DNA of 14,612 bases from JALOPX01 sp041309605 (GTDB taxonomy: Bacteria; Krumholzibacteriota; Krumholzibacteriia; Krumholzibacteriales; Krumholzibacteriaceae): contig JBFYZH010000005.1 of assembly GCA_041309605.1 (NCBI GenBank), positions 1 to 14,612 on the forward strand, in the 5' to 3' direction. Under the pieces are notes generated by a model that was given only the letters and a program-made list of their open reading frames with translations, was not told the origin of the DNA and did no database searches. A program made the position numbers and the translations under genes. Of the stretch, positions 6,948 to 14,122 are shown one piece after another. Position 1 is the first letter of the stretch. Every line of letters starts with the position of its first letter.

Positions 6948-8753
6948 ATGTTACAGCAGATGAGAGAAAACACGAAGACGATCCTTTGGATCGTCGTGAT
7001 CACCTTCATCATTTCGATCTTCGCCGTCTGGGGCATGAACCTGAAATCCGGGCGGGGCAGCGATCCAGCCCTTGAATCAGATGTTATCGGCTCGGTGGAC
7101 GGGGAAAAGATCACCAGACAGATGTACTCGTCCGCATACCAGGAAATTTACAACCAGGTCAGAGCCCAGCGGGGCGAGAATGTCGAGCTCAGCGTCACCG
7201 AGAGGAATATGCTCAATGAGCAGGCCTGGGAAACGCTGGTTATGGAGATCCTGCGAAACCGCGAGATCCAGCGCATGGGTATCACCGTATCCGATAACGA
7301 ACTCGTCGCCTTCCTCAGGCAGAATCCTCCCGCAGTGCTGCAGCAGGCTTTCGCCGACGAGCAGGGAAGGTTCGATTACCAGGCCTATCTCAGGGAACTT
7401 TCCAACCCGCAGAGGGACTGGACCACGCTCGAGCAATGGGGCCGAGCCCAGCTTCCAAGAATGAAGTTCGAAACCATGCTGGTATCGCAGATTCACGTGC
7501 CCGAAAGGATCATCTTCGACGAATTCGGGAAACAGACCGTCGAGATGAAGGCCCAGTTCGTCAAAGTGCCTTACGCGGAGGAAAACCCGCCCTACACGCC
7601 AGATGATCAGCAAATCAAGTCCCTATACGATAAATCGATGGATGAGTACAAGGAGTTCGAAAAACGAAAGGTCCGCCTGATCGGGATACCGTTTGATCCG
7701 ACGGAGGCCGACGAACGCGAAGTCCGGGAGCAGCTCCTCGAGATAAGAAAAGAGATCGCGGCCGGCACCGATTTCGCCGAAGCAGCCAGGCTCCATTCGG
7801 ACGATTACAACAGCGCGGAAAACGGCGGGGATCTGGGATTCTTCGCGAGGGGCGCCCTTGATTCCACCTTTACCGAAGTCGCTTTCTCACAGGCGGCGGG
7901 ACAGATCAGCGGGCCCGTAAGAACAAGCTACGGATATCACCTTATCAGGACGGAAGAAAAGAAGCAGGAAGACGGCGAGGAAAAGGTCCGCGCAAGCCAC
8001 ATCCTCATGAAGGTGGAACCCGGATACGACACGACGGATTCCCTTTCCACCCTTTTCAGGGACCTTGACGAAGCGATAAGGAACGAGGGCTTCGAAAAGG
8101 GCGCCGCATCGAAGGGTCTTGTGACGATCGACACGGAACCTTTCATCAAGGGCGCCTTCATAAAGGGGCTGGGATACCAGCCGAGAATAGTCAATTTTGC
8201 GTTCAACCATGAACCGGGCACAGTCAGTTCCGCGATCCAGACGGAGGACGCGACCTATTTCGTCAAGGTGCTCGAGAGGATGCCGGAGAAGACGAGGTCT
8301 CTCGAAGAAGTCAGGGACCTTGTTGTCGAAAAGATAAAATACGAAAGAAAGGTCTCCAGAGCCGAAAAAATCGCGGAAACGATAAAGCAGGATGCTCTGG
8401 CCGGCGGCAACCTCGAGACCGCAGCCCGTGCCATGGGGTTCGAATTGCTAGAGACCCCCCCCTTCAAAATCGCCGACGAAATACCGGGGATCGGCGCCGG
8501 CTCAAATTTCGCCATGGCATGTTACGAGCTTCCGTCAGGCAGGATCAGCGTGCCTGTAAAAGGGCAGAACGAATGGTTTGTGATCAGGGTCCAATCGAAA
8601 AGCCTTCCCGATTTAAACGAGTTCGCGAAGCAGAAGGACCAGATCCGCAATGAAATGATGCAACAGGCTTCCTACGATTTTCTATCGGAATGGTACGGGA
8701 AACTCAGGGAAACCGCGGATATAGTAGACGACAGGGAAGAAACGATCGACTGA
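6948..8753 (+). CDS. Membrane-anchored PpiD/SurA-type peptidyl-prolyl isomerase
   Basis: A 601-residue periplasmic folding factor of the PpiD type, tethered to the inner membrane by one segment (about 11-30) after a short cytoplasmic start. Residues 45-200 resemble the SurA/PpiD N-terminal chaperone domain (VIGSVDGEKITRQMY). Residues 240-338 form a parvulin-like module with ENGGDLGFFARG and YGYHLI (H331), but its first strand reads RLIGIPF instead of the usual xSHIL. A second module (346-445) has RASHILMKV (H351) but lacks the GDLGFF and second-His parts. The protein may therefore act more as a chaperone than as an isomerase. The C-terminal 150 residues are helical and PpiD-like. The ATG has an AGAGAG ribosome site 9 bases upstream. 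The gene stands alone, divergent from the M23 operon and convergent with tatA. Confidence 0.9.
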   Translation: MLQQMRENTKTILWIVVITFIISIFAVWGMNLKSGRGSDPALESDVIGSVDGEKITRQMYSSAYQEIYNQVRAQRGENVELSVTERNMLNEQAWETLVMEILRNREIQRMGITVSDNELVAFLRQNPPAVLQQAFADEQGRFDYQAYLRELSNPQRDWTTLEQWGRAQLPRMKFETMLVSQIHVPERIIFDEFGKQTVEMKAQFVKVPYAEENPPYTPDDQQIKSLYDKSMDEYKEFEKRKVRLIGIPFDPTEADEREVREQLLEIRKEIAAGTDFAEAARLHSDDYNSAENGGDLGFFARGALDSTFTEVAFSQAAGQISGPVRTSYGYHLIRTEEKKQEDGEEKVRASHILMKVEPGYDTTDSLSTLFRDLDEAIRNEGFEKGAASKGLVTIDTEPFIKGAFIKGLGYQPRIVNFAFNHEPGTVSSAIQTEDATYFVKVLERMPEKTRSLEEVRDLVVEKIKYERKVSRAEKIAETIKQDALAGGNLETAARAMGFELLETPPFKIADEIPGIGAGSNFAMACYELPSGRISVPVKGQNEWFVIRVQSKSLPDLNEFAKQKDQIRNEMMQQASYDFLSEWYGKLRETADIVDDREETID

Positions 8754-8774
8754 TCCGCCCATCGGCGGCACGGC

Positions 8775-8831
8775 AAAAAAGGCGACCCGTATTAGGCCGG
8801 TCCGTATGGCCGCGATGCGCGGCCCGCCTTT
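8775..8831. terminator. Bidirectional terminator between the PpiD-like gene and tatA
   Basis: The outer arms AAAGGCG (8778-8784) and CGCCTTT (8825-8831) pair across an inner hairpin, GGCCGCG (8808-8814) with CGCGGCC (8818-8824). Read on the minus strand the outer arm ends in TTTTTT, a good intrinsic terminator for the tatA operon. On the plus strand the tail TTTGACCTTTCTT is weaker. It sits in the 104 bp gap between convergent genes, where such a structure is expected. Confidence 0.65.
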
Positions 8832-8857
8832 GACCTTTCTTCCGATCCCTCGCCGGT

Positions 8858-9094
8858 CTATCCGAGCTTGTCCTTGTCTTCCTTGATCCCGCTTTTTATC
8901 TCTTCCTTGGCGTCCTTGGATGCCTGTTTGAACTTCTGGATGGATTTACCCAGAGCTTCCGCCAACTCCGGAAGCCTCTTCGGACCGAAAAAAATCAGGA
9001 CAATCACAAGGATGATCAGCAGTTCCGACCATCCTATGGGGCCGATCAGCAGAAATCTCGGACAGGCCCCGCCGGACAAAGGCGCGCACAACAT
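8858..9094 (-). CDS. tatA: Sec-independent protein translocase subunit TatA
   Basis: A 78-residue TatA/TatE-type subunit that helps move folded proteins with twin-arginine signals across the inner membrane. It shows the family layout: a short transmembrane helix (WSELLIILVIVLIFF, 22-36), the hinge FGPKRLPEL (36-44), an amphipathic helix (about 41-57), and a charged Lys/Asp/Glu tail. The ATG at 9094 has a clear GGAAGG ribosome site about 7 bases upstream. This gives about 20 residues before the membrane helix, against a handful in most TatA proteins, and the extension contains two cysteines. No tatB or tatC is nearby. It is the last gene of its operon, 22 bp after the DUF4321 gene, with a terminator downstream. 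Confidence 0.93.
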   Translation of the reverse strand: MLCAPLSGGACPRFLLIGPIGWSELLIILVIVLIFFGPKRLPELAEALGKSIQKFKQASKDAKEEIKSGIKEDKDKLG

Positions 9095-9116
9095 AGTATC
9101 CTTCCTTTCCGACAGT

Positions 9117-9386
9117 TTAACAGTACCATTTCAGGAGAAACGCCACGACTATTATTCCAAGGACGCTCACGAGGTTGACCTTGAGCGAGAACCCGAGTGT
9201 GAACGTCATTATGATAAGGTTGCAGTTTACCGGCCCAACCTGAAATTCCTTTCCCGATACGAAGAGTTCCCTTATCACGTTGTCTTCGGGTAGAAGAAGC
9301 CCGATGGTTTCACCGACGACTCCCCCAAGCACCACGCCAAGAAAAAACACGAGTGCGACCATGCCTATTCGTCTTTTTGCCGCCAA
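9117..9386 (-). CDS. Small DUF4321-type inner-membrane protein
   Basis: An 89-residue protein with two hydrophobic segments: an N-terminal Gly-rich one (VALVFFLGVVLGGVVGETIG) and a C-terminal one (VLGIIVVAFLLKW). The FTLGFSLKVNLVSVLGI stretch just before the end is typical of DUF4321 proteins, as I remember the family. No biochemical function is known to me. The start chosen is TTG at 9386, because GGGAGG (9398-9393) lies 6 bases upstream. A TTG at 9392 would be too close to that site, and an ATG at 9362 has only a weak one. It sits 46 bp after the LytR_C gene and 22 bp before tatA, which suggests an envelope role. Confidence 0.75.
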   Translation of the reverse strand: MAAKRRIGMVALVFFLGVVLGGVVGETIGLLLPEDNVIRELFVSGKEFQVGPVNCNLIIMTFTLGFSLKVNLVSVLGIIVVAFLLKWYC

Positions 9387-9432
9387 CCACAACCTCCCTT
9401 TCTCACAATTTGCCGGACGACCCGCCTTCGAC

Positions 9433-9864
9433 TCACCTGTTTTCGAACCTCAGCAGATCACGGTCCCAGCCGACGACGAACGTGACGTCGACTTCGGGCC
9501 TGTCCTGTAACTGCTTGAGCACCCTCGCGCATCCAAGCTGTCTGGACAATCTTTCCATCAAAACGGGATTTCCCCTCCGATCTATCAAAAGGGATTCCCT
9601 GAAATCGAAACGGTCGGCGTTCCGTTCGATCAAAACGTCGATCCCCAGGCGCCGCAGTTCGGTGGTGATATCCCTGGCCACTCCCCGTTCTCCCGTCCCG
9701 TTGAGCACTTCCATCTGAAACGGTTCCATGACCCCGGCAACCTCGGGCACCTTCCGGAACCATCTTACATAAAGCGAAAGGGCCATTACAATAAAAACCA
9801 CTACGCCGGCGATTCCCGCCGCGCGAATTCCTCTTTTTTTCTTTCTGAATTTTTTCTTCGACAT
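9433..9864 (-). CDS. Single-pass membrane protein with LytR_C domain
   Basis: A 143-residue protein with a very basic N-terminus (MSKKKFRKKKRG), one membrane helix (about 16-34), and an extracytoplasmic domain from about residue 49. That domain starts MEVLNGTGERGVA (51-63) and ends FVVGWDRD (129-136), the pattern of the LytR cell-envelope C-terminal (LytR_C) domain. The LytR-CpsA-Psr catalytic domain, which attaches wall polymers in Gram-positives, is absent. This is a stand-alone LytR_C protein of unknown role, probably in the periplasm. The ATG at 9864 has only a modest ribosome site (GGA 7 bases upstream). It follows the HIT gene by 51 bp and precedes the DUF4321 gene. Confidence 0.75.
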   Translation of the reverse strand: MSKKKFRKKKRGIRAAGIAGVVVFIVMALSLYVRWFRKVPEVAGVMEPFQMEVLNGTGERGVARDITTELRRLGIDVLIERNADRFDFRESLLIDRRGNPVLMERLSRQLGCARVLKQLQDRPEVDVTFVVGWDRDLLRFENR

Positions 9865-9915
9865 CCTTTTATCCGGCGACCGGTCGGCAGGGTATCCTGA
9901 AAACCGAGGTTGAAA

Positions 9916-10398
9916 TCAGATATCCGCGAAATAAGGACTCAATCTGGCGTAACTGTCCCCCAAATCCTCCGAAACGACTCTTGTCCCGGAAACAGCGGTC
10001 ATGAAATTCGTATCCCCGTTCCATCTTGGCACCAGATGAAAATGTATATGGCCGACGACGCCGGCGCCCGCACAAGCGCCCCGGTTTAAACCCACGTTCA
10101 TGGCGTCGGGGCGGTAGGCTTCGTCCAGCGCCCGTTCGCAAACCCCGAGAAGAACGACGAGTTCCGCTCCTTCGTCCACGGAAATATCGAACATCTTCTC
10201 GATGTGCCTGCGGGCAACCAGCATGATATGACCGCTGGTGTAGGGGAAAAGGTTTATTACGACGAACCAGTGTTTTCCCCGGTGAAGAATGCCCGCCTTC
10301 CGGTCGTCCTGCTCGTTCTGAATCCCGCAGAAGAGACAGCCGCCCGTTTTGTCCATCGTAAAATACCTGCTTCGCCATGGCGCGTATATCCTATCCAT
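9916..10398 (-). CDS. HIT-family nucleotide hydrolase (diadenosine-tetraphosphate type)
   Basis: A 160-residue histidine-triad protein. The catalytic triad is HIHFHLVPRW (H117, H119, H121), and the sequence after it, NGDTNFM, is typical of bacterial Ap4A hydrolase/phosphorylase-like HIT proteins. A CLFC pair (C21, C24) near the start, preceded by the family's APWR motif, probably binds zinc as in many members. The likely substrates are dinucleoside polyphosphates or other nucleotidyl compounds, but the exact one cannot be told from sequence. The ATG at 10398 overlaps the end of the GlmU-like gene by 8 bp, and its AAGGG site is only about 2 bases away, so translation probably depends on coupling to that gene. 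Confidence 0.9.
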   Translation of the reverse strand: MDRIYAPWRSRYFTMDKTGGCLFCGIQNEQDDRKAGILHRGKHWFVVINLFPYTSGHIMLVARRHIEKMFDISVDEGAELVVLLGVCERALDEAYRPDAMNVGLNRGACAGAGVVGHIHFHLVPRWNGDTNFMTAVSGTRVVSEDLGDSYARLSPYFADI

Positions 10399-11134
10399 TT
10401 CCCTTCAACAACCTTTCTGCCTCCCCGAGCTGCGCAATGTCATTGATTCCGAGCAGTTCGCCGGCGTCATCGGAGCGATGAACGAGAACCTTCCTTCCCT
10501 CCGCAAGAAGTATCGCCATAACGTCCGTGAGATAATACTCTCCCTGAGAATTCTTCCTTCCGACCTTTCGCAGGGCGGGAAAAAGATCGGCGCTTTTGAA
10601 GCAGAAAATTCCGCTGTTGATCTCCCGCACCGACCTTTCGGCCGCGGTGGCGTCCCTGTGTTCGACGATCCTAAGAAAGTTGTCGTCCGCGCCCTTGATT
10701 ATCCGTCCATAACCGGATGCGTCGTCCAGGACGGTCGTAAGCACCGTCGCCGAAGCGCCGGATTCGAGATGGCGTTCCAGCAGTTCTTTGAGCGTCGACG
10801 GCCTCAGCAGGGGGGTATCCCCGGCAAGAACCATGATCGTGCCTTCGAAATCGCCGAGCAACGGGCAGGTCTGCATCACGGCATGACCGGTCCCGAGCCT
10901 TTCAGCCTGGATCGCGAATTCGACGTTTTCGCCCTTCATCTCTTCGATCACCGCATCGGCCTGGTGCCCGACGACCAGGATGATGCGACCGGGACCGGCG
11001 GCCCTTGCAGAGTCCACGACGTACCTGATCATCGGCCTTCCGCACACCCTGTGCAGCACCTTTGCCAGGTCCGATTTCATCCTCGTACCCTGTCCGGCCG
11101 CCAGGATGACGGCCGCGACTTTCCCTTTATTCAT
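10391..11134 (-). CDS. GlmU-like UDP-N-acetylglucosamine pyrophosphorylase domain protein (no acetyltransferase domain)
   Basis: A 247-residue nucleotidyltransferase matching the N-terminal half of GlmU, which makes UDP-GlcNAc from UTP and GlcNAc-1-phosphate for peptidoglycan and LPS. The nucleotide loop LAAGQGTRMKSDLAKVLH (11-28, K25), the uridine-binding QAERLGTGHAV (76-86), the metal-site Asp in AGDTPLL (D106), INSGIFCF (about 171-178) and LGINDIAQLG near the C-terminus are all in place. The hexapeptide left-handed beta-helix that carries GlmU's acetyltransferase is missing, and the reading frame ends cleanly with no remnant downstream. The native role could be UDP-GlcNAc synthesis with a separate acetyltransferase elsewhere, or transfer to another sugar phosphate. 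The ATG overlaps the panC stop by 8 bp. Confidence 0.85.
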   Translation of the reverse strand: MNKGKVAAVILAAGQGTRMKSDLAKVLHRVCGRPMIRYVVDSARAAGPGRIILVVGHQADAVIEEMKGENVEFAIQAERLGTGHAVMQTCPLLGDFEGTIMVLAGDTPLLRPSTLKELLERHLESGASATVLTTVLDDASGYGRIIKGADDNFLRIVEHRDATAAERSVREINSGIFCFKSADLFPALRKVGRKNSQGEYYLTDVMAILLAEGRKVLVHRSDDAGELLGINDIAQLGEAERLLKGNG

Positions 11135-12032
11135 GACCTCGGCTCCATCCGGGGAATGTCAGTAAAATCCGTTCGACCTTTCCCTGTTCCACGCGTAAAA
11201 CGATGTTATCGATAAGCCGTGTATTCCCGATACGCCCGGCCGCCGCAAGAAGCACGACTCCCTCGAGCATGTCGACGGGCAGAAGCGTCCGCGCGTCGAC
11301 CGCTTCGGCGTACTCGACGTCGAATCCGGCTTCCTCCATGCCGGCACGGATCGTCTTCGTGAGGTTACAGGCTTGCCTTTCGCCTCCCGAAGCGGCTTCG
11401 AACGCCGATACCAGGCTCCTGTACAGCCCGGAGGCGCGCTCTCTCTCGTAGCTCCCGAGGTAGGCGTTCCTCGAACTCATCGCCAGGCCGTCGGGTTCCC
11501 TCACGGTGGCCCCGAGCCGGATGCTCACCGGGAAATCGAGGTCGGCCGTCATCCTCTGGATGATTATCGCCTGCTGCGCGTCTTTCTGCCCGAAGAAAGC
11601 CACGTCGGGCTGGACGATATTGAACAGCTTGGCGACGATCAGGCACACACCGTCGAAATGGCCCGGGCGCGCCGCGCCGCAGAGCCGGTCGGCCAGTCCT
11701 TTCACGGTCACTGCGACCGATCCGGATCGAGGATACATCTGCGCCGCCGATGGCATGAAAAGAAGGTCGCAACCCGCTTTTTCCAGCAGAAGCGCGTCAT
11801 CGCGCTCCTTCCTGGGATACCTCGCGTAATCCTCTCCTTGACCGAATTGCGCGGGGTTTACGAAGATGGATACGACCACGAGGTCCGTTTCCACGCGGGC
11901 CTTCCGGACAAGGCTGACATGTCCCTCGTGCAGGGCGCCCATCGTCGGGACAAACCCGACGCTTTTTCCTTCAAGCTTCCACGAGGTTACAGCTTTTCTT
12001 GCTTCGGCCGGTCTTTTAACCGTTATCATCAT
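11127..12032 (-). CDS. panC: Pantothenate synthetase (pantoate--beta-alanine ligase)
   Basis: This enzyme joins pantoate and beta-alanine, using ATP, to make pantothenate, the CoA precursor. The 301-residue protein has the family signatures: VPTMGALHEGHVSLV (28-42, with HEGH at 35-38), FVNPAQFGQGEDYARYPR (57-74), FFGQKDAQQ (147-154), and the KMSKS-like REPDGLAMSSRNAYL (178-192). The reading frame is open further upstream, but that stretch lies inside panB and looks unlike PanC. The start is taken at the paired ATGATG at 12032/12029, which gives the usual N-terminus. No strong ribosome site is visible. The gene overlaps the end of panB by 17 bp, so it probably depends on translational coupling. 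Confidence 0.96.
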   Translation of the reverse strand: MMITVKRPAEARKAVTSWKLEGKSVGFVPTMGALHEGHVSLVRKARVETDLVVVSIFVNPAQFGQGEDYARYPRKERDDALLLEKAGCDLLFMPSAAQMYPRSGSVAVTVKGLADRLCGAARPGHFDGVCLIVAKLFNIVQPDVAFFGQKDAQQAIIIQRMTADLDFPVSIRLGATVREPDGLAMSSRNAYLGSYERERASGLYRSLVSAFEAASGGERQACNLTKTIRAGMEEAGFDVEYAEAVDARTLLPVDMLEGVVLLAAAGRIGNTRLIDNIVLRVEQGKVERILLTFPGWSRGHE

Positions 12033-12867
12033 CGCCAGTCGCAGAGCCGTCCTTTTTTTTCGGGAACACGTAGCTGTGTTCGATGGCGGGGAAAGCTCCG
12101 GCCTTGACCTCTTCCACATAATCGCCGACCGCTTTCCTGATCCTGTCGCCCAGATTATCGTAGACCTTCACGAACCTCGGCAGAGGGCGGTCATGAATCC
12201 CCAGCATATCGTTGAGGACCAGGACCTGGCCGTCGCAGTGAATGCCGGCTCCTATTCCGATCGTGGGAATGGATACCCTCTCCGTTATACTCTGCGCCAG
12301 CTGCCAGGGAATACCCTCGAGTACGATGGAGAAACATCCCGCAGTCTCGAGCGCAATCGCGTCCTCTATCATCCTCGCCGCGGACTGGTCGTCGCGTCCC
12401 TGTACGCGGTATCCGCCCATCTGGTGAAGCGATTGCGGAGTGAGCCCGAGATGACCGGCGACCGGGATGGAGGCATTGACGATCGCTTCCACGACCGGCA
12501 CATACCTGCGGCCCCCTTCCAGTTTGACGCTCTCCGCCCCTCCCTCCTTCACGAGTCTGCCGGCGTTCCTGACGGCGTCCTCGACGCTCGCCTGGTACGA
12601 CATGAACGGCATATCTCCGACCACCATTGCCGAAGGTCTCGCCCGGGTAACGGCCTTGAGATGATGGATCATCTCCTCCATCGTTACAGGGATCGTATTC
12701 TCGTAACCCATGACGACCATTCCGAGCGAATCTCCGACCACAATGATATCGATCCCAGTCTCGTCGATCAGTTTTGTCGAAAGAAAATCATACGAAGTGA
12801 TCGCCGCGATCTTTTCGCCGCTTCGCTTCATCTTGAGAATAGTATGCGTGGTGACCTTTTTTTTCAT
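12016..12867 (-). CDS. panB: 3-methyl-2-oxobutanoate hydroxymethyltransferase
   Basis: PanB makes ketopantoate from 2-oxoisovalerate and methylene-tetrahydrofolate, the first committed step toward pantothenate. This links it to the folate genes just upstream. The 283-residue protein carries the metal and substrate residues of the TIM-barrel family: VVGDSLGMVV (43-52, D46), VVGDMPFMSY (82-91, D85), SVKLEGG (K115, E117), SIVLEGIP (catalytic E184) and IPTIGIGAG. Its C-terminus has a short Lys run followed by an acidic tail (GDDDNG). The ATG overlaps the kinase stop as ATGA and has a strong GGAGGAAGG ribosome site. A run of eight A's occurs just after the start and another near the end. Confidence 0.97.
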   Translation of the reverse strand: MKKKVTTHTILKMKRSGEKIAAITSYDFLSTKLIDETGIDIIVVGDSLGMVVMGYENTIPVTMEEMIHHLKAVTRARPSAMVVGDMPFMSYQASVEDAVRNAGRLVKEGGAESVKLEGGRRYVPVVEAIVNASIPVAGHLGLTPQSLHQMGGYRVQGRDDQSAARMIEDAIALETAGCFSIVLEGIPWQLAQSITERVSIPTIGIGAGIHCDGQVLVLNDMLGIHDRPLPRFVKVYDNLGDRIRKAVGDYVEEVKAGAFPAIEHSYVFPKKKDGSATGDDDNG

Positions 12868-13541
12868 GACGAACCTTCCTCCCAGGAAGGAATATAGTAT
12901 TGCGTGCCATCGAATCTTTCGCAGATACTGCCGAAAAAATCCTCCAATTGATCGCGTTTCGAGGAAAAGTCGGTCGTATCCGTATTGATTATGAGCAGCG
13001 GAGAATCGTCGTAATGGAAAAAGAAATGATTGAACGCATCGTTCAGGCCGGCCAGGTATTCGTCGCTTATCCCCTTTTCGAAATTCCTCCCTCTTTTCCG
13101 AATCCTGCGAAGAAGCACCTCCGGATTCGCCTGAAGATAAATCACCAGGTCCGGCGTCAGAATCTTTGTCTCGAGGGTGGAATGCAGCCGGTTGTAAAGG
13201 ACCAGCTCATCGTCGCCGAGCACGGCGTGCGCGTAGATCGTATCTTTCGCGAAAAGATAATCGGCGACCATCAGTTCCGAGAAGAGATCCTGCTGGGCTA
13301 TTTCCATCTGCTGCCTGTACCGGTTCAGCAGGAAGAATATCTGCGCCTGGAAGGCGTACCCCGGCATGTTGTCATAGAACCTTTCGATAAAGGGGTTGTC
13401 ATCGACTTCTTCCAGAAAAAGCCTCGCCCCCGCCTCTTCGGCGATAAGCCTCGCCAGAGTCGTCTTTCCGGCGCCGATGCTTCCTTCTATGGCGATGTAT
13501 CTGATTCCGCTGGAAACGAGTTTTTCCTTAAAATTCTTCAT
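12864..13541 (-). CDS. Deoxynucleoside kinase (deoxyadenosine/deoxyguanosine kinase-like)
   Basis: A 225-residue cytosolic kinase that phosphorylates deoxynucleosides for salvage. It shows the P-loop GSIGAGKT (20-27), the EEVDDNPFIERFY substrate motif (44-56), FQAQIFFLLNRY (64-75), a VADYLFAKD segment (92-100) in the place of the DRS-type motif, and an Arg-rich lid RRIRKRGRNFE (145-155). The exact nucleoside preference cannot be read from sequence. The frame is open back to a TTG at 13583. I prefer the ATG at 13541, since the protein core begins soon after and the longer start has no good ribosome site. That ATG also lacks a ribosome site but sits 7 bp from a promoter-like element. The gene overlaps panB by 4 bp. 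Confidence 0.88.
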   Translation of the reverse strand: MKNFKEKLVSSGIRYIAIEGSIGAGKTTLARLIAEEAGARLFLEEVDDNPFIERFYDNMPGYAFQAQIFFLLNRYRQQMEIAQQDLFSELMVADYLFAKDTIYAHAVLGDDELVLYNRLHSTLETKILTPDLVIYLQANPEVLLRRIRKRGRNFEKGISDEYLAGLNDAFNHFFFHYDDSPLLIINTDTTDFSSKRDQLEDFFGSICERFDGTQYYIPSWEEGSS

Positions 13542-13577
13542 ACGCTGTACGGTAGTGAAAAACCGCGGCCATGTCAA
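13542..13577 (-). promoter_or_regulatory. Possible internal leaderless promoter for the deoxynucleoside kinase
   Basis: On the minus strand a perfect TTGACA (13577-13572) is followed after 17 bp by TACCGT (13554-13549), a weak -10. The predicted transcript start falls within about a base of the kinase ATG at 13541, which has no ribosome site. The layout resembles the M23 promoter. The poor -10 keeps confidence low. Confidence 0.35.
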
Positions 13578-13579
13578 TA

Positions 13580-14113
13580 TCAATCCAAATCTTTAAGATT
13601 CAAGAAGTTTGACGGCACGATTTTCCGCGACGATATTCTCCTGACCCATCCGCGGGCCGACCCGGAAAGGACCAGGTCTTCCACCCGGATGCCGTCCGGA
13701 GGCAGCCTCAGGCCCGGCAGGATATCCGATACGGGGCGAAGGACGAACAGCCTATCTCGCGAGCGCGGATGGGGGAGCACCAGGTCCCTGCCGTCAAGAA
13801 CGATGTCCCCGTAAGCGACTATATCGATGTCTATGACCCTGTCCGGTCCGGGGGCCGGCCTGGCTCGACCGAGATCCGATTCTATCCTCATGCAGACTCC
13901 CAGCAGGCCGTGCGGATCCAGCGATGTTTCGATCACTGCGGCGGCGTTGACGAAGATACCCGAGAAGCCTTCGCCCACGGGCTCGCTCTCGTAAAGCGGA
14001 CTCAGCGCGACGACCCTGATGCCCGGTTCCATGCAGGCCAGCCGGACGCCGCGCAGGATATTCCATTCCCTAGTGCCGAGATTCGATCCGAAAGAGAGTA
14101 CCGAGCGGATCAA
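13580..14113 (-). CDS. folK: 2-amino-4-hydroxy-6-hydroxymethyldihydropteridine pyrophosphokinase
   Basis: FolK (HPPK) transfers pyrophosphate from ATP to the hydroxymethyl-pterin made by FolB, just before the sulfonamide-sensitive step of folate synthesis. The 177-residue protein opens SVLSFGSNLGTRE (4-16). It has SPLYESEPVG (38-47), FVNAA (54-58), the metal-binding DRVIDIDIVAYGD (91-103, D95 and D97), and LPHPRSRDRLFVLRPVSD (113-130). These are the family motifs in order. The start is TTG at 14113: a GAGG site (14122-14119) lies 5 bases upstream, and the start leaves 7 bp after the folB stop. The frame extends to another TTG at 14149 with no ribosome site. The last 25 residues are Arg/Lys-rich and look specific to this lineage. 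Confidence 0.93.
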   Translation of the reverse strand: MIRSVLSFGSNLGTREWNILRGVRLACMEPGIRVVALSPLYESEPVGEGFSGIFVNAAAVIETSLDPHGLLGVCMRIESDLGRARPAPGPDRVIDIDIVAYGDIVLDGRDLVLPHPRSRDRLFVLRPVSDILPGLRLPPDGIRVEDLVLSGSARGWVRRISSRKIVPSNFLNLKDLD

Positions 14114-14122
14114 GATGTCCTC
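14114..14122 (-). promoter_or_regulatory. Ribosome binding site that fixes the folK TTG start
   Basis: GAGG on the minus strand (14122-14119) overlaps the folB stop and sits 5 bases before the TTG at 14113. It is the best-spaced site near the conserved start of FolK and is the reason for choosing the shorter protein. Confidence 0.6.

Noticed and set aside
9877..9886. Palindrome CGACCGGTCG in the 51 bp gap between the HIT and LytR_C genes
   Set aside because: It is short, GC-rich and has no following T-run, so it is neither a convincing terminator nor a supported operator.
12033..12119. N-terminal extension of PanC into panB
   Set aside because: The added 29 residues do not resemble PanC, and the conserved protein begins at the paired ATG at 12032/12029. 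The frame is open only by overlap with panB.
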